64,000 bases of DNA from Amycolatopsis anabasis (GTDB lineage: Bacteria; Actinomycetota; Actinomycetes; Mycobacteriales; Pseudonocardiaceae), in the NCBI RefSeq assembly GCF_009765355.1, contig NZ_VTHK01000031.1:52293-116292 (forward strand). The letters are read 5' to 3'. Below, piece after piece: positions 1 to 8,619 of this stretch. A program made the position numbers and the translations under genes. Position 1 is the first letter of the stretch. Every line of letters starts with the position of its first letter. Below the pieces are notes generated by a model. The model was not told where the DNA came from. It worked only from the letters and a program-made list of their open reading frames with translations, and made no database searches.

Positions 1-1
1 C

Positions 2-46
2 ATCCGGACCGTGCACGGGCTCGGCTACCAGATGGGAACGCTGTGA
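2..46 (+). CDS. Response regulator, C-terminal end only (OmpR-type winged helix)
   Basis: The last 14 codons of an open frame that enters from the left edge read IRTVHGLGYQMGTL and then stop. This is the typical end of an OmpR/PhoB winged-helix DNA-binding domain, whose final beta hairpin carries a VRGxGY-like motif. Its stop codon overlaps the histidine kinase start, as expected for a two-component pair. Only the tail is visible, so the subfamily cannot be named. Confidence 0.75.
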   Translation: MRTVHGLGYQMGTL

Positions 47-1305
47 TGACGAAATCGCCGAGCCCCGAGGAACGGGGCCTCTCCCGCGCCCAATGGATGA
101 TCACCCTGCGGATCGCGCTGGTGATGTCGGTGATCATGCTGCTGATCGAAGCCCTGGTGTATTTCGTGGTGCTGTTCGCCCAACGCGCGGACACCGAACG
201 CGAAACGCAGTGGGGAATCGACCACAACACCATCTACAGCCCGCCGGTCTGCGTGTTCATGACCGTCGAGCACAACGGTCAGATCAGTTCCACACCCGGC
301 ACTCCCCCGGGACTGCCCGTCCTGTCCAGCCTCGCCGCGGTCCGGAACGGCGGCGCGCCGATCCTGGAAGAGGTCGAACGCGACGGCGAGAACTACACGG
401 TCCGCACCGCGCGGCGCGGGGACGAGATCGTCCAAGCGGCCTACGGGGAACGTTTCCACGACGCCGACCGCGCCCACCTGCTGCTGGCCTTCGGCATCGC
501 CGAGCTGGTCGGGCTGCTGCTCGTCGCCGTGGCCAGCGGGCGGCTCGCCCGCCGGGCGATGACCCCGATGTCCGACGCCCTGGCCCGGCAACGACGATTC
601 GTCGCCGACGCCAGCCACGAACTGCGGACCCCGCTGACCCAGTTGCACACCCGTGCCCAGCTGCTGGCCCGGCGCGCGGACGCCGCGGCCTCGCCCGAGC
701 TGACCGCGGATCTGCAGCGCCTGGTCACCAGCACCCGGCAGCTCGGCGGAGTGATCGACGACCTCCTGCTGTCCGCGCAACTGTCCCGCTCGCCCGGACC
801 GCGCGATCCGGTGGACCTCGCCGCCCTGGCCGAGGAGGCGGTGGCCGCCGAGGACGCGCGGGCGCAGGCGGCGAGGGTGACTGTCCGGGTGCGGCGGGGC
901 AAGGGAAAGCACCAGGTCGTCGGAATCGAACCGGCACTGCGCCGGGTACTCGCCGCGCTCGTCGACAACGCGATGGGGCACACCCCGCCGGGCGGGGAGA
1001 TCGTGGTCTCCGTCGACAACCGGTCACCCGGGATCGTGCGGCTCACCGTCCGCGACACCGGGATCGGCTTTCCGCCGGAGGAAGCCGAGCGCATCTTCGA
1101 ACGGTTCGCCCGGGGAACCAGCGGGCAGGGCAGACGGTTCGGACTCGGGCTCGCGCTGGTTCGCGAGGTGATCGAAAGCCATGACGGCCGGATCACCGCC
1201 ACCGGCGAACCCGGCCAGGGCGCGGTGTTCACCGTCGAACTGCCGTCGGCGCGGGTCGCCGAACCGATTCCCCGGCAACGCACGACCATGAGCAGCGCGC
1301 GGTAA
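43..1305 (+). CDS. Sensor histidine kinase (two-component system)
   Basis: A membrane sensor kinase of about 420 residues. An N-terminal transmembrane segment lies near residues 22-46 and a second near 146-166, flanking a roughly 95-residue extracytoplasmic sensor. The dimerisation H-box is SHELRTPLTQL with the phosphoacceptor His near residue 192. The N-box (ALVDNAMGHTP), G1 (DTGIGF) and G2 (GLGLALV) motifs of the ATPase domain are intact, so it should be active. GTG at 43 and ATG at 46 are both possible; ATG gives a TGATG overlap with the response regulator. It would phosphorylate that regulator; the signal cannot be inferred. The next gene, a leftward LysR regulator, is separate. Confidence 0.93.
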   Translation: MMTKSPSPEERGLSRAQWMITLRIALVMSVIMLLIEALVYFVVLFAQRADTERETQWGIDHNTIYSPPVCVFMTVEHNGQISSTPGTPPGLPVLSSLAAVRNGGAPILEEVERDGENYTVRTARRGDEIVQAAYGERFHDADRAHLLLAFGIAELVGLLLVAVASGRLARRAMTPMSDALARQRRFVADASHELRTPLTQLHTRAQLLARRADAAASPELTADLQRLVTSTRQLGGVIDDLLLSAQLSRSPGPRDPVDLAALAEEAVAAEDARAQAARVTVRVRRGKGKHQVVGIEPALRRVLAALVDNAMGHTPPGGEIVVSVDNRSPGIVRLTVRDTGIGFPPEEAERIFERFARGTSGQGRRFGLGLALVREVIESHDGRITATGEPGQGAVFTVELPSARVAEPIPRQRTTMSSAR

Positions 1306-1396
1306 TCCGACGCGTCGCGCAATCACTGGAAAGCGTGACCACCTCACCACGAATGTCGCATTCCAACAACCGGAAAACCGAACAAAAACCAGCGGA

Positions 1397-1580
1397 ATGG
1401 CAGTAGTGACCGCCGCTCCGGCGCAGGCGGACGCCGCGAGTCTGCCAGTAGACCGAAACGGCCGGGGACACGGCGGTGCCGGGCTATGCGGGAATGCCGT
1501 GCAACCTCGCGCTTCAGACCGTGGTGGGTGTTTCGCCGGAAATCGCCAACGAGGCGTGCGAGGCCGCCGTCCGGCCGTAA
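1397..1580 (+). pseudogene. Possible remnant of a small secreted protein
   Basis: An ATG-initiated frame begins with a short Ala-rich stretch ending APAQADAAS, which looks like a signal-peptidase site. The adjoining frame downstream reads GYAGMPCNLALQTVVG and ends at a TAA near 1580. Joining the two needs one frameshift near 1450. There is no obvious hydrophobic signal core or ribosome-binding site upstream. It may be the decayed tail of a small exported protein or chance. The rest of 1306-1591 shows nothing else. Confidence 0.2.
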
Positions 1581-1591
1581 CCCGAAGTCGT

Positions 1592-2521
1592 TCACGCGGT
1601 GCCCGGATATCGAGCGAGCAGTTCGGTATCCGGGCCGCCGAGTGCGCCGGTGTCGAGGGTTTCGGCGAATCCGGCGAGCGGTGAATCGATAGTCCAGACC
1701 AACCGGGTGCGGCGCCAGAGCTGGCCGCCGACCAGGCGCTTCAACGTGATCCCGGGATGCGATTCGGCGCACGCGGTGAACAGGCCCACCGCGTCCCCGG
1801 CGCTCACGATGGCGGCCGCGGCGGTCTGGTCCGCGCCGAAATACCGGAACCGCGGGGCGAAACCGGCCCGCTCGCAGGCGAAGCGGAGGCTCAGTCCCAG
1901 TCCGTCCGCCCGGTCCCCCGGCGCGACCCAGGCGTCCCCGGCCAGCTCCTCGAGCGAGAGCAGATCCCGCCCGGCCAGCGGATGTTCCGCAGACAGACCG
2001 ACCAGGATCGGCTCGACCCCCAGCTCGCGCACCGCCAGGCCGCGTACCGGCGGTGGTGCGACATCCGGGAACTCGGTGACCACGGCGAGCGCGATCTTCC
2101 CGGTGCGCAGGTGTTCCAGCACGCCCGCGGAGGAGGCTTCCAGGTAGGTCAGCTGCTCGCGGTGCGGCAACCGTTCCCGGATAATCGCGGCGATCAGCGG
2201 CACCCAGGGACTGTCCACCCCGCCGAGTGCGACCGCCGAAGCCGGCTGGGTCTGCCGGGCGAGCGTTCTCGCCGTGGTCAGCAGGTCGCCGAACTGGTCG
2301 AGCAGTTCCCGGGAATGGGCGAGCACGTGCATGCCGAGTTCGGTAGGGACGACCCCGTCCGGGCGGCGCCGGAACAGCGGGCCGCCGAACCCCTGCTCGA
2401 TCCGCCGCAGCTGCGCGGTCAGTCCGGACTGCGCGATCTTCAGAGTGGTGGCGGCGCGGCTGATACTGCCCGATTCGGCGACGGTGACCACGATTCGCAG
2501 GTGTCGCAGTCCCAGATCCAT
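1592..2521 (-). CDS. LysR-family transcriptional regulator
   Basis: A 309-residue protein with an N-terminal winged HTH (residues 1-60, including SGSISRAATTLKIAQSGLT) and a LysR substrate-binding domain to the C-terminus. Length and architecture are standard. The start has a good ribosome-binding site (GAGGAAA). It begins 9 bases after the stop of the upstream MFS exporter on the same strand, so it is probably co-transcribed with the exporter and the flavodoxin-like reductase. LysR proteins usually sense a small metabolite. By position, control of this exporter operon or of the divergent aminohydroxybenzoate operon at 4.8 kb is plausible; this is inference. Confidence 0.92.
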   Translation of the reverse strand: MDLGLRHLRIVVTVAESGSISRAATTLKIAQSGLTAQLRRIEQGFGGPLFRRRPDGVVPTELGMHVLAHSRELLDQFGDLLTTARTLARQTQPASAVALGGVDSPWVPLIAAIIRERLPHREQLTYLEASSAGVLEHLRTGKIALAVVTEFPDVAPPPVRGLAVRELGVEPILVGLSAEHPLAGRDLLSLEELAGDAWVAPGDRADGLGLSLRFACERAGFAPRFRYFGADQTAAAAIVSAGDAVGLFTACAESHPGITLKRLVGGQLWRRTRLVWTIDSPLAGFAETLDTGALGGPDTELLARYPGTA

Positions 2522-2530
2522 GTTCTTTCC

Positions 2531-4060
2531 TCACTTTCGCGGCCGGAAAGACCGGATGACGAGCACCACCCCGGTCAGGGACAGCGCGGCCGTCCAGATC
2601 GAGGTGACGTACATGGCGTGCAGGTAAGCCCGGTCCACCGCGGCGAGCAGGTCCGGCCGACCCAACGATCGGACAACGGACCGCGCGGCTTCGGCGGAGT
2701 CCAGGGCCCGCTCGCGGAGCGCGGGCGGCAGGTCCGCGAGCGCGGGCAGGACCGCCCCGCGGTAAGCGGAGGCGAGCACCGAACCGAGTACCGCGACCCC
2801 CAGCGTGCTGCCCACCGGCCGGGTCGCGGCGTTGATCGCCGCACCGGCCCCGGTGTATTCCGGCGGCAGCGCGGCCATCATCTCCGACGTCATCGGCGCG
2901 ACCACCGCACCGATCCCGGCCCCCTGCGCGAACAGCATCAGCGCGAACCAGGCCACCGGGGTTTCCGCGTCGAACAGCAGGTAGCAACCGAACGTGCCGC
3001 TGGCCAGGAGGATCCCGGCGACCGCGGCCCACCGGACGGAAACCAGCCGCGACAGGGCCGGGGACACCTGGTTGCCGAGCACGATCCCGCCCGCGGCGGC
3101 CGTCATCACCGCCCCGGCGGCCAGGGCGGACAACCCGTGCACGCCCTGCAGGTAGAACGCGCAGTAGAACAGCTGGCCCGCCAGGCCGAAGAAGAGCAGC
3201 AACAGCGCCACGCTGCCGCCCGCGAACCGCGGTTCGGCGAAGATCCGCACGTCGAAACTGGGCCGGTCGCGGGCGCGCTGCACCAGCACGAACACCACGA
3301 GCAGGGCGAGGCCGGTCACCAGGGACCCGACCGTGGCCGGATCCGTCCACCCGGGCCGCTGCCCGCCCCGGACGATCCCGTACACCAGGCAGCCCAGCCC
3401 CAGGACGGACAGCGCGAGGCCGAGCGGGTCGAGCACCCGGCGATCCGCAGAACGCACCTCGGGCACCAGCGCCGCGGTGGCGGCGAGGCACACCGCCACC
3501 ACCGGCAGGTTGACCAGGAACACCGCGCCCCACCGGAAATGGCTCAGCAGCAGGCCGCCCGCCACCGGACCGAGCGCGACGGCCACCCCGCCCGACGACG
3601 CCCAGATCGCGATCGCCCGGGTCCGGTCGGCCGGGGCCGAATGCCGGGTGACGAGCGCCAGCGTCGCCGGGGTGACCAGGGCCCCACCGGCGCCCATGAA
3701 GCCACGGGTCACGACCAGTTCGGTGGCGTTCGCCGAGAACGCGGCCGCGGTCGCGGCGGCGGCCAGCACGAGCAGCCCGATCATCAGGACGCGGCGCGGT
3801 CCGTACCGGTCGGCGAGGGCGCCACCGGCGAAACTTCCCGCCGCGAACACCACCGAGTAGGAGGCCACGGCCCAGGCCAGTTCGGCCGAACTCGCGCCGA
3901 GGCCGCGCACCGGGTCGGCGAGGGTCTCCAGCGCGATGTTGAGGATCGTGTGGTCCAGCAGGACCAGCGTCTGCGCGACCACCGCCACGGCGACGATCCA
4001 CCACTGCCGCGCGGTGCCGCGTTCCCGGCCGCCCAGCGCGGGCGCGAACCGGGAGGTCAC
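2531..4060 (-). CDS. MFS drug exporter, EmrB/QacA-like (DHA2, 14 TM)
   Basis: A 509-residue polytopic membrane protein. Motif A-like (GALADRYGPRRVL) and motif C-like (GPVAGGLLLSHFRWG) signatures and the length fit the proton-coupled DHA2 drug exporters. The chosen GTG start overlaps the stop of the upstream reductase gene by GTGA, giving translational coupling; the same frame stays open further upstream but that part is antisense noise. Lying beside a biosynthetic operon, it could export the product and give self-resistance. The substrate cannot be read from sequence. Confidence 0.93.
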   Translation of the reverse strand: MTSRFAPALGGRERGTARQWWIVAVAVVAQTLVLLDHTILNIALETLADPVRGLGASSAELAWAVASYSVVFAAGSFAGGALADRYGPRRVLMIGLLVLAAAATAAAFSANATELVVTRGFMGAGGALVTPATLALVTRHSAPADRTRAIAIWASSGGVAVALGPVAGGLLLSHFRWGAVFLVNLPVVAVCLAATAALVPEVRSADRRVLDPLGLALSVLGLGCLVYGIVRGGQRPGWTDPATVGSLVTGLALLVVFVLVQRARDRPSFDVRIFAEPRFAGGSVALLLLFFGLAGQLFYCAFYLQGVHGLSALAAGAVMTAAAGGIVLGNQVSPALSRLVSVRWAAVAGILLASGTFGCYLLFDAETPVAWFALMLFAQGAGIGAVVAPMTSEMMAALPPEYTGAGAAINAATRPVGSTLGVAVLGSVLASAYRGAVLPALADLPPALRERALDSAEAARSVVRSLGRPDLLAAVDRAYLHAMYVTSIWTAALSLTGVVLVIRSFRPRK

Positions 4061-4662
4061 GGCGCCAGCGCCCGCTTGCCCGCGGCGACGACCCGGGCGA
4101 GTTCGGCCACCCTGCGCCCGAGGTGCTCCGCGGTGGCGACGTCGGACTTGTGCACGTTCCCGGATCGGTCGTCCACATTGGACTGCGCGGCGGCGCCCTG
4201 GTAGAACCCGAGCCGGTTGAGGTCGAATTCGCTGCCGGAGGACGAGTTCCAGCCGGGGGCGAGGCCGAGGCTCACCCACACCATCCCGTGCTGCGCGGCC
4301 AGCGTGCCGAAGTAGCCCAGGGTGCCGGACTTGTCCCCCGCCATCGAACCCGAGTTGGTGAACCCCGAGGCCAGCTTGTCCTGCCATCGGCGGGTGAACC
4401 AGCGTTTCGCGCTCGCCTCGGCGAAGGTGTGGAAGGCCGCCGAGGCCGTGCCCATGTAGGTCGGGGCGCCGAAGATGATCGCGTCGGACTCGTCGAGCTG
4501 GTGCCAGTGCCGGACGGTGATCTCCTCGACCGGAATCCGGGTCACCTCGGTGCCCGGGACCTGGCTCGCCCCCGCCCGCACGGCCTCGGCGAGCCGCGCG
4601 GTGTGCCCGCGACCGCCGTGGCACGCGATCGAAAGTCGTACCGGATGCGTCCATGCGCTCAA
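4057..4662 (-). CDS. Flavodoxin-like NAD(P)H:FMN reductase / quinone reductase (WrbA-like)
   Basis: About 201 residues with a flavodoxin fold: an N-terminal phosphate-binding loop (CHGGRGHTARLAEAV), the FGAPTYMGTASAAFHTF flavin loop and a later GTLGYFGTLAAQHGM segment, as in WrbA-type FMN-dependent NAD(P)H:quinone oxidoreductases. The TTG at 4662 is preferred because a GGAGG ribosome-binding site precedes it; a TTG at 4698 would add 12 residues. It is first in a leftward operon with the MFS exporter and LysR gene. It may reduce quinones formed by oxidation of aminophenolic products of the divergent operon; this is inference from position. Confidence 0.85.
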   Translation of the reverse strand: MSAWTHPVRLSIACHGGRGHTARLAEAVRAGASQVPGTEVTRIPVEEITVRHWHQLDESDAIIFGAPTYMGTASAAFHTFAEASAKRWFTRRWQDKLASGFTNSGSMAGDKSGTLGYFGTLAAQHGMVWVSLGLAPGWNSSSGSEFDLNRLGFYQGAAAQSNVDDRSGNVHKSDVATAEHLGRRVAELARVVAAGKRALAP

Positions 4663-4721
4663 ACCAGCCTCCTCCCAGCGCCGTCCCCGGCTCGGCAACG
4701 GCCGGTTTCCAGCATGGCAGC

Positions 4722-4765
4722 GAGTTATCAGAAAGTTCTCAGAACCGCATAACCGCCGAGTTATC
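4722..4765. promoter_or_regulatory. Divergent promoter region with direct repeat GAGTTATC
   Basis: Between the leftward reductase gene and the rightward aminohydroxybenzoate operon, the octamer GAGTTATC occurs twice (4722-4729 and 4758-4765), 36 bases apart. The local sequence is more AT-rich than its surroundings. It is a reasonable place for regulator binding in a divergent promoter. Which regulator, if any, is unknown. Confidence 0.3.
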
Positions 4766-4860
4766 CGGATTCGAGATGTGCGGCCTTTTGACCGCGCATG
4801 TCATTGTTTTCCAGCGATCACGAATCGCGGTTCACCCCCGAAGGAAGGCGTACCTGGGAG

Positions 4861-5667
4861 ATGGCCGATATCGGGAAATCGTTCCGAATGCGGAGACTTT
4901 CGGTCGCGGGAGACGGCAGATACCTGTTCGTCCCGCTGGACCACAGCGTGTCCGACGGCCCGGTGGTGCCGCAGGCCGGCTGGGACGAGTTGCTGCGGAC
5001 CCTCGTCGACGGCGGCGCCGACGCGGTCGTCCTGCACAAGGGCCGGGCACGCACCATCGCCCCGGAGATCCTGCGGCGGTGCGCGCTCATCGTGCACCTG
5101 AGCGCCGGGACCGTGCACGCTCAGGACACCGGCGCCAAGGTGCTCGTCGGCGAGGTCGAAGAGGCCGTGCGGCTCGGCGCGGACGCGGTGAGCGTGCACG
5201 TGAACATCGGTTCGGACACCGAGCACCGGCAACTCGCCGACCTCGGGGCGGTCGCGGCCTCGTGCGACGCCTGGAACATGCCGCTGCTGGCGATGATCTA
5301 CCCGCGCGGGCCGCGCATCGCCGATCCGCACGATCCGGTGGTGCTCGCGCACGCGGTCAACATCGCCGCGGATCTGGGGGCCGATCTGGTGAAGACCTCG
5401 GTGGCGCTGCCACTGGACCGGATGGCGGAAGTGGTGGACAGCTGCCCGATCCCCATCCTCGCCGCGGGCGGTCCGCCCGACGGATCGGATCTGATCAGCT
5501 ACGGGACCTCGCTGATGCTCGCCGGATGCCGGGGCCTGGCCATCGGCCGCCGGATCTTCTCCGCCCCCGCACCGGCCTCGCTGGTGTCCCGGCTCGCCGC
5601 CGTCGTGCACGCCACCGAGGCGGGCGCCACCCACCACCAACCGACGATCTCGACAGGTGCCGCATGA
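4861..5667 (+). CDS. griI: ADTH synthase, GriI-like (DhnA class I aldolase family)
   Basis: This is a class I aldolase of the DhnA/AroA' family. GriI of grixazone biosynthesis condenses aspartate semialdehyde with dihydroxyacetone phosphate to the C7N compound that GriH cyclises to 3-amino-4-hydroxybenzoate. The family's PLDHSVSDGP motif (about residues 25-34), a MIYPRG motif (Tyr near 147) and the Schiff-base lysine in ADLVKTSVALP (near 178) are present. ATG at 4861 matches the family N-terminus (SFRMRRL); ATG at 4798 would add 21 unconserved residues. The stop overlaps the next start by ATGA, tying it to the GriH-like partner, which is the strongest evidence for its role. Confidence 0.88.
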   Translation: MADIGKSFRMRRLSVAGDGRYLFVPLDHSVSDGPVVPQAGWDELLRTLVDGGADAVVLHKGRARTIAPEILRRCALIVHLSAGTVHAQDTGAKVLVGEVEEAVRLGADAVSVHVNIGSDTEHRQLADLGAVAASCDAWNMPLLAMIYPRGPRIADPHDPVVLAHAVNIAADLGADLVKTSVALPLDRMAEVVDSCPIPILAAGGPPDGSDLISYGTSLMLAGCRGLAIGRRIFSAPAPASLVSRLAAVVHATEAGATHHQPTISTGAA

Positions 5668-6701
5668 AGTTCGCTTGGATCGACCTCCGCGATGTCCCGC
5701 CGGCGAAACAGGAGTCCATTGTGGACGCCGCGATCCACGCCCGGGTGCCGGGTGTGCTCGCCGACCCGGCCGTCCTGGAGAAGCTCCCGCCAACCGTAAC
5801 CGGCATCACGCCGACGACAGTGACCGACGAGGGGCAGCTGGCGAACCTCGACGGCGACACGACCGGCTGGGTCGACGTCCACGACGACCGGACGCTCCGG
5901 CTGGCCTGCGCCGCCGCGGTCGCGCTGCCCCGCACCGTGGTCCGCTTCGCCGATCCGACCAAGATCCCGCTGGAGATCGTGCTCGCCGCCGCGGACCGCG
6001 CCCCCGGCGAACTGGTCACCGTCTGCGCCGACCTCGAGGAAGCGGCCATCGTGCTGGACGTGCTCGAACGCGGTTCGGACGGGGTCCTGCTCGCCCCCGC
6101 CGACGCCGGCGAGGTGTTCGCGCTGGCCCGGCTGCTGGAGGCTGCCTCGCCGCCGCTCGAGCTGTCCACCCTGACCGTCGACCGCATCGAGCACCACGGC
6201 CTCGGCGACCGGGTGTGCGTGGACACCTGCACGCATTTCGCCGAGGACGAAGGCATCCTGGTCGGCTCCTACTCGACCGGTTTCATCCTGTGCTGCAGCG
6301 AAACCCACCCCCTGCCGTACATGCCGACCCGCCCGTTCCGGGTCAACGCCGGGGCGCTGCATTCGTACGTGCTCGGCCCGGACAACCGGACGAACTACCT
6401 CAGCGAGCTCCGCTCGGGCCGCACGACGCTGGCCGTCAACGCCGAGGGCAAGACCCGGCGGGTCCTGGTCGGTCGGGCCAAACTGGAATCCCGCCCGCTG
6501 CTGACCATCACGGCGCACGCGGCCGAGGGCCTGGAAGTGAGCCTGACCGTGCAGGACGACTGGCACGTGCGGGTGCTCGGGCCGGGCGGCAAGGTCCGCA
6601 ACGTCACCGAACTGCGGCGCGGCGACGAACTGCTCGGGTACCTGGCGACGGACCAGCGGCACGTGGGCTTTCCGATCGGCGAATTCTGCAAGGAAATCTG
6701 A
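5664..6701 (+). CDS. griH: 3-amino-4-hydroxybenzoate synthase, GriH-like (DHQ synthase II family)
   Basis: A 345-residue member of the archaeal-type 3-dehydroquinate synthase II family. It starts MKFAWIDLRD and carries the conserved C-terminal segments RVCVDTCTHF, GILVGSYSTG, RPFRVNAGALHSY and AVNAEGKTR. In actinomycetes, homologues beside a GriI-type aldolase make 3-amino-4-hydroxybenzoate (grixazone GriH, cremeomycin and asukamycin pathways) rather than dehydroquinate. The ATGA overlap with the GriI-like gene and TGATG overlap with the following ligase indicate one operon. Aminohydroxybenzoate as product is inferred from the pairing and family knowledge. Confidence 0.9.
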   Translation: MKFAWIDLRDVPPAKQESIVDAAIHARVPGVLADPAVLEKLPPTVTGITPTTVTDEGQLANLDGDTTGWVDVHDDRTLRLACAAAVALPRTVVRFADPTKIPLEIVLAAADRAPGELVTVCADLEEAAIVLDVLERGSDGVLLAPADAGEVFALARLLEAASPPLELSTLTVDRIEHHGLGDRVCVDTCTHFAEDEGILVGSYSTGFILCCSETHPLPYMPTRPFRVNAGALHSYVLGPDNRTNYLSELRSGRTTLAVNAEGKTRRVLVGRAKLESRPLLTITAHAAEGLEVSLTVQDDWHVRVLGPGGKVRNVTELRRGDELLGYLATDQRHVGFPIGEFCKEI

Positions 6702-8077
6702 TGAGCGCCGAGATGCGGGAGCTGCTCGACGGGCTGTTCGAGGCCCATCCCGGCGAATCGCCGTACCTCGCGCACGGCGACCACGTCCTGACCCGCGCGC
6801 AGTTGCGGGACGCCGTGGCCGAGGAATCCGTCGTGTTCGCCGGGCACGGCGTCGGCGCGGGCAGCACGGTGCTGCTCCAGGTGCCGCCCAGCTACACCCA
6901 GGTGGAGACGCTGTTCGCCCTGTGGCGGCTCGGCGCGCAGGTGATGCTGGTCGACCACCGGCTCAAACCGAGCGAGGTGGACACCCTGCGCATGCTGTGC
7001 CGCCCGCAGTTCCTGGTTCGCGGCGGCGTCGCGGGCCGGTCGGCGCTCGGTTTCCAGGCCGGGTACGAACTGGTCACCGCACGGTGCGGAGACGGCCTTC
7101 CCGCGGCCACCGGGCACCGGCTCGTGCAGTTCAGTTCGGGTTCGACCGGGCTGCCCAAGGTGATCGGGCGGACCGCGGGCTCGCTGGCCGCCGAGGTCGA
7201 CCGGTTCGCGCACATCGAGGGCATGCCCGGGCCGGGTGAGCGGGTCCTGCTGCTCAGCTCGACCGTGCACAGCTTCGGCCTGATCGCGGGCCTGCTGCAC
7301 TCGCTGGCCCGCGGCGTCACCGCGGTGTTCACCCGGCGGATCTCGGCGGCGGACATGCTGTCCGCGGCCACCCGGCACGAGGTGCACGCCGTGTTCGGCA
7401 CCCCGTTCCACTACGAACTGCTGAGCACCGCCCGCGAACTGCCACCCCTGCCCGCCCTGCGCGCCGCGGTTTCCGGCGGGGAGATCATGCCGCCCGAGAC
7501 CGCCGCGCGGTTCGCCGAACGGTTCGGCGTCGGGGTCGGCGAGTCCTACGGCACCACCGAGACCGGGGTGATCGCGATGGAGGTGAGCGGCGCCTCGCGG
7601 CCCTCGGTCGGCAAGGCCGCGCCCGGGATCCGGCTGCGGATCCGGCACGGCGAGCTGGACGTCGAGCTGCCCGAAGGGTCCCCGTACCTGCGGTCCCCCG
7701 GCGAGGACCGGTACGTCGACGGCTGGCTGCGCACCCACGACCGGGCCGAAGTGGACGCCTCCGGCGGGGTGCGGCTGCTGGGCCGCGGTGACTCCCTGGT
7801 GGTCATCGGCGGCCTGAAGCTCGATCTGACCGAGGTGGAAGCCGTGCTGCGCGAGCACCCGCTGGTCGCCGAGGCGGTGGTCGTGCATGCCGGAGTGACC
7901 GAGGCCTATGTCCGCGCCAACGCCTCCCCCGCGGAGTTGCTCAGCTGGTGCCGCGACCGGCTCGCCGACTACAAGGTGCCCCGGGTGATCCAGGTGCTGC
8001 CGGAACTTCCCCGCACCTCCAACGGAAAGCTCGTCCGGCGCCGCGACGCCCTCCTCGCCGTGTCACCCAACCCCTGA
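6701..8077 (+). CDS. Acyl-AMP ligase / aryl-CoA synthetase-like adenylating enzyme
   Basis: A 458-residue ANL-superfamily adenylating enzyme, shorter than typical 500-550-residue members. Motifs: A3 phosphate loop QFSSGSTGLPKVI (about residues 144-156), A5-like GESYGTTETG, a WLRTHDRAE segment in place of the usual GD-containing A7, a hinge LLGRGDSLVVIGGLKLD, and the catalytic C-terminal lysine in RTSNGKLVRR. Coming directly after the two aminohydroxybenzoate-forming enzymes and before two carrier proteins, it probably activates that acid and loads it onto an adjacent ACP. Substrate specificity cannot be proved from sequence. Confidence 0.88.
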   Translation: MSAEMRELLDGLFEAHPGESPYLAHGDHVLTRAQLRDAVAEESVVFAGHGVGAGSTVLLQVPPSYTQVETLFALWRLGAQVMLVDHRLKPSEVDTLRMLCRPQFLVRGGVAGRSALGFQAGYELVTARCGDGLPAATGHRLVQFSSGSTGLPKVIGRTAGSLAAEVDRFAHIEGMPGPGERVLLLSSTVHSFGLIAGLLHSLARGVTAVFTRRISAADMLSAATRHEVHAVFGTPFHYELLSTARELPPLPALRAAVSGGEIMPPETAARFAERFGVGVGESYGTTETGVIAMEVSGASRPSVGKAAPGIRLRIRHGELDVELPEGSPYLRSPGEDRYVDGWLRTHDRAEVDASGGVRLLGRGDSLVVIGGLKLDLTEVEAVLREHPLVAEAVVVHAGVTEAYVRANASPAELLSWCRDRLADYKVPRVIQVLPELPRTSNGKLVRRRDALLAVSPNP

Positions 8078-8098
8078 ACCGCGCAGAAAGGCAGTGCC

Positions 8099-8371
8099 AT
8101 GCAGACGACGTTGGAGCAGGAGATCCGCGAGTTCGTGCTCAGCACGGTCATCGAGGACATGAACCACCCGCTGAAGCCGGAAGAGGTCACCGACGACAGC
8201 CCGATCGGCGCCGGCGGGATCGACCTCGACTCGCTGAGCCTGATCGAGCTGACCATGCGGCTCGAGCGGCGCTTCGGCGTGGAATTCCCGGAAACCGACA
8301 TCGAACCGCTCGGCGCGATGAAACTCGGCGAGCTGGTCAGCGACATCATCGGGCGGGGTGCGACCGCGTGA
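8099..8371 (+). CDS. Acyl carrier protein 1
   Basis: A 90-residue acidic carrier protein. The phosphopantetheine attachment site is the serine in GGIDLDSLSLIEL (about residue 45) and the four-helix pattern is complete. It starts 21 bases after the ligase and ends with a GTGA overlap with a second carrier protein. It should be loaded by one of the two ligases in the operon. Confidence 0.92.
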   Translation: MQTTLEQEIREFVLSTVIEDMNHPLKPEEVTDDSPIGAGGIDLDSLSLIELTMRLERRFGVEFPETDIEPLGAMKLGELVSDIIGRGATA

Positions 8372-8619
8372 TCGCGGATACCCGGATCACCGCGGCGGCG
8401 GTGCGGGAACTGCTCGCCGATCCGAAGATCTTCCCCGAGCTGCCGTCCGAACTGGACGACGACGCCGAATTCGCCCTCGACTCGCTCGGGCTGGTGTGGT
8501 TCCTGCACCAGCTGGAACTCAAGTACGAGCTGACCGTCGAACCGGCCGAGGAGCACTTCACCACCTTCACCTCGATCCGCCGGATCACCGAATACCTGGC
8601 GAGGCTCGATGAACCGTGA
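8368..8619 (+). CDS. Acyl carrier protein 2
   Basis: An 83-residue carrier protein that starts at GTG overlapping the stop of the first ACP. The attachment serine lies in FALDSLGLVWFLHQLE (about residue 39). It differs strongly from ACP 1, so the two probably carry different acyl groups rather than being a recent duplication. Its end overlaps the ketosynthase start by 11 bases. Two dissimilar ACPs and two ligases suggest that two acids are activated in parallel and then joined. Confidence 0.88.
   Translation: MIADTRITAAAVRELLADPKIFPELPSELDDDAEFALDSLGLVWFLHQLELKYELTVEPAEEHFTTFTSIRRITEYLARLDEP

Noticed and set aside
1344..4178. Very long open frame on the minus strand (over 900 codons) covering the LysR and MFS genes
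   Set aside because: It is out of phase with both real genes and consists of Arg/Gly/Pro/Ala-rich sequence without any family signature. Such frames are a by-product of GC-biased third codon positions. The same holds for many long antisense frames throughout the window.
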